Of a stretch of DNA of 7,427 nucleotides, positions 6,803 to 7,427 are shown in pieces (the first letter of the stretch is position 1; every line of letters starts with the position of its first letter). Origin of the DNA: Bacteroidota bacterium (lineage in GTDB: Bacteria; Bacteroidota; Bacteroidia; Flavobacteriales_D; Crocinitomicaceae); contig JAHKAT010000065.1 of the NCBI GenBank assembly GCA_018825925.1, positions 1 to 7,427 on the forward strand. The letters are read 5' to 3'. The translations under genes and the position numbers were made by a program. The notes beneath the pieces were generated by a model. That model was given only the letters and a program-made list of their open reading frames with translations, was not told where the DNA came from and searched no databases.

Positions 6803-7427
6803 TAGCTTAACATGCTTATACTTTTCTCGACCGCGCCGATAAAAATGTCTATTTCTTCTTTGGTATTATAAAAGGCAAAACTAGCTCTTATTGTGCCTGG
6901 AATTTTAAAAAAGTCCATAAGGGGTTGTGTACAATGATGTCCTGTTCGAACGGCTATTCCTTGCTTGTCAAGTAAAGTACCTATATCAAATGGATGAATT
7001 TTTTCATGGATAAACGAAACGACACTGGTCTTTTTCTTTGCTTCTCCAATGATTTGTACATCTTCAAAAGTAGAAAGTAAATCTTGAGCGTACTCAGTAA
7101 TACTGGCTTCATATTTTAATATTTCATCCATGTCGTACTGATTCAAAAACTCAAATGCTTTCCCTAGACAAATTCCACCAGCAATATGTGGTGTGCCAGC
7201 TTCAAACTTATAAGGTAATTCATTATAAGTCGTACGTTCAAATGTTACCTTCGAAATCATATCGCCACCACCTTGATAAGGGATCATTTCCTCTAAAAGG
7301 TGTTCTTTTCCATATAAAACACCAATCCCTGTTGGGCCAAATACTTTATGTCCAGAAAAAGCGTAGAAATCACATCCTATGGAACGAACATCTACTTTTT
7401 TATGCTGTATACTTTGAGCGCCATCAA
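6802..7427 (-). CDS. sufS: SufS, cysteine desulfurase (C-terminal half, 5' end outside window)
   Basis: SufS is a PLP enzyme that removes sulfur from L-cysteine, giving alanine and an enzyme-bound persulfide handed to SufE. The frame is open to the window edge, so the internal ATG at 7287 is not the start; 207 residues are visible. In visible numbering, the PLP-aspartate region DGAQSIQH is at 1-8, the Schiff-base lysine K27 is in FSGHK, GPTGIGVLYG follows at 30-39, FEAGTPH is at about 75-81, and the persulfide cysteine C165 lies in RTGHHCTQPLM. The K-to-C spacing equals that of E. coli SufS (K226, C364), suggesting about 199 residues are missing and a full length near 406. The single-residue, short-loop HHC context marks it as a group II, SufS-type enzyme and not IscS. 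The rest of the operon (sufB, sufC, sufD) is expected beyond the right edge. Confidence 0.97.
   Translation of the reverse strand, partial: DGAQSIQHKKVDVRSIGCDFYAFSGHKVFGPTGIGVLYGKEHLLEEMIPYQGGGDMISKVTFERTTYNELPYKFEAGTPHIAGGICLGKAFEFLNQYDMDEILKYEASITEYAQDLLSTFEDVQIIGEAKKKTSVVSFIHEKIHPFDIGTLLDKQGIAVRTGHHCTQPLMDFFKIPGTIRASFAFYNTKEEIDIFIGAVEKSISMLS

Noticed and set aside
7285..7287. ATG at 7287 as the start of SufS
   Set aside because: The same frame continues without a stop to 7427 and encodes the conserved FSGHK lysine loop, so this methionine is internal.

Overview
The window reads as an AT-rich chromosomal segment from a member of the Bacteroidota, probably close to the Flavobacteriia. Three things support this. 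The SUF genes run sufS-sufE-DUF59 with very short overlaps. There is a DUF5723-type outer-membrane protein beside an unrecognised lipoprotein. At least one promoter fits the Bacteroidota pattern TTTG-N20-TAnnTTTG, and Shine-Dalgarno sequences are generally absent. I see no insertion sequence, integrase, CRISPR array, tRNA or rRNA.

Left half, plus strand: the C-terminal 527 residues of the excision-repair ATPase UvrA run in from the left edge. After a 68-base gap with a perfect palindrome and a short direct repeat come two genes 4 bases apart: a lipoprotein of unknown function (533 aa) and a DUF5723-like predicted beta-barrel protein (444 aa). These two are almost certainly co-transcribed and probably act together at the outer membrane.

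Right half, minus strand: the 3' end of a SUF iron-sulfur cluster operon enters from the right edge. It holds sufS (cysteine desulfurase, 5' end missing), sufE (sulfur acceptor) and a DUF59/MIP18-family protein, with stop and start codons overlapping. Downstream of a small inverted repeat lies a complete fabF-type 3-oxoacyl-ACP synthase with intact catalytic residues. It lacks the acpP and rnc neighbours that often accompany fabF.

The two halves converge at about 4594-4755. This gap is not empty. On the minus strand it holds a well-matched Bacteroidota promoter, a 20-codon ORF for a hydrophobic peptide and a strong intrinsic terminator, which together look like a tiny transcription unit in the fabF 3' region. 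This is the most interesting candidate for something undescribed. It could be a microprotein gene, a 3'UTR-derived small RNA, or both. The rest of the window is mostly conserved housekeeping content plus the uncharacterised envelope pair.
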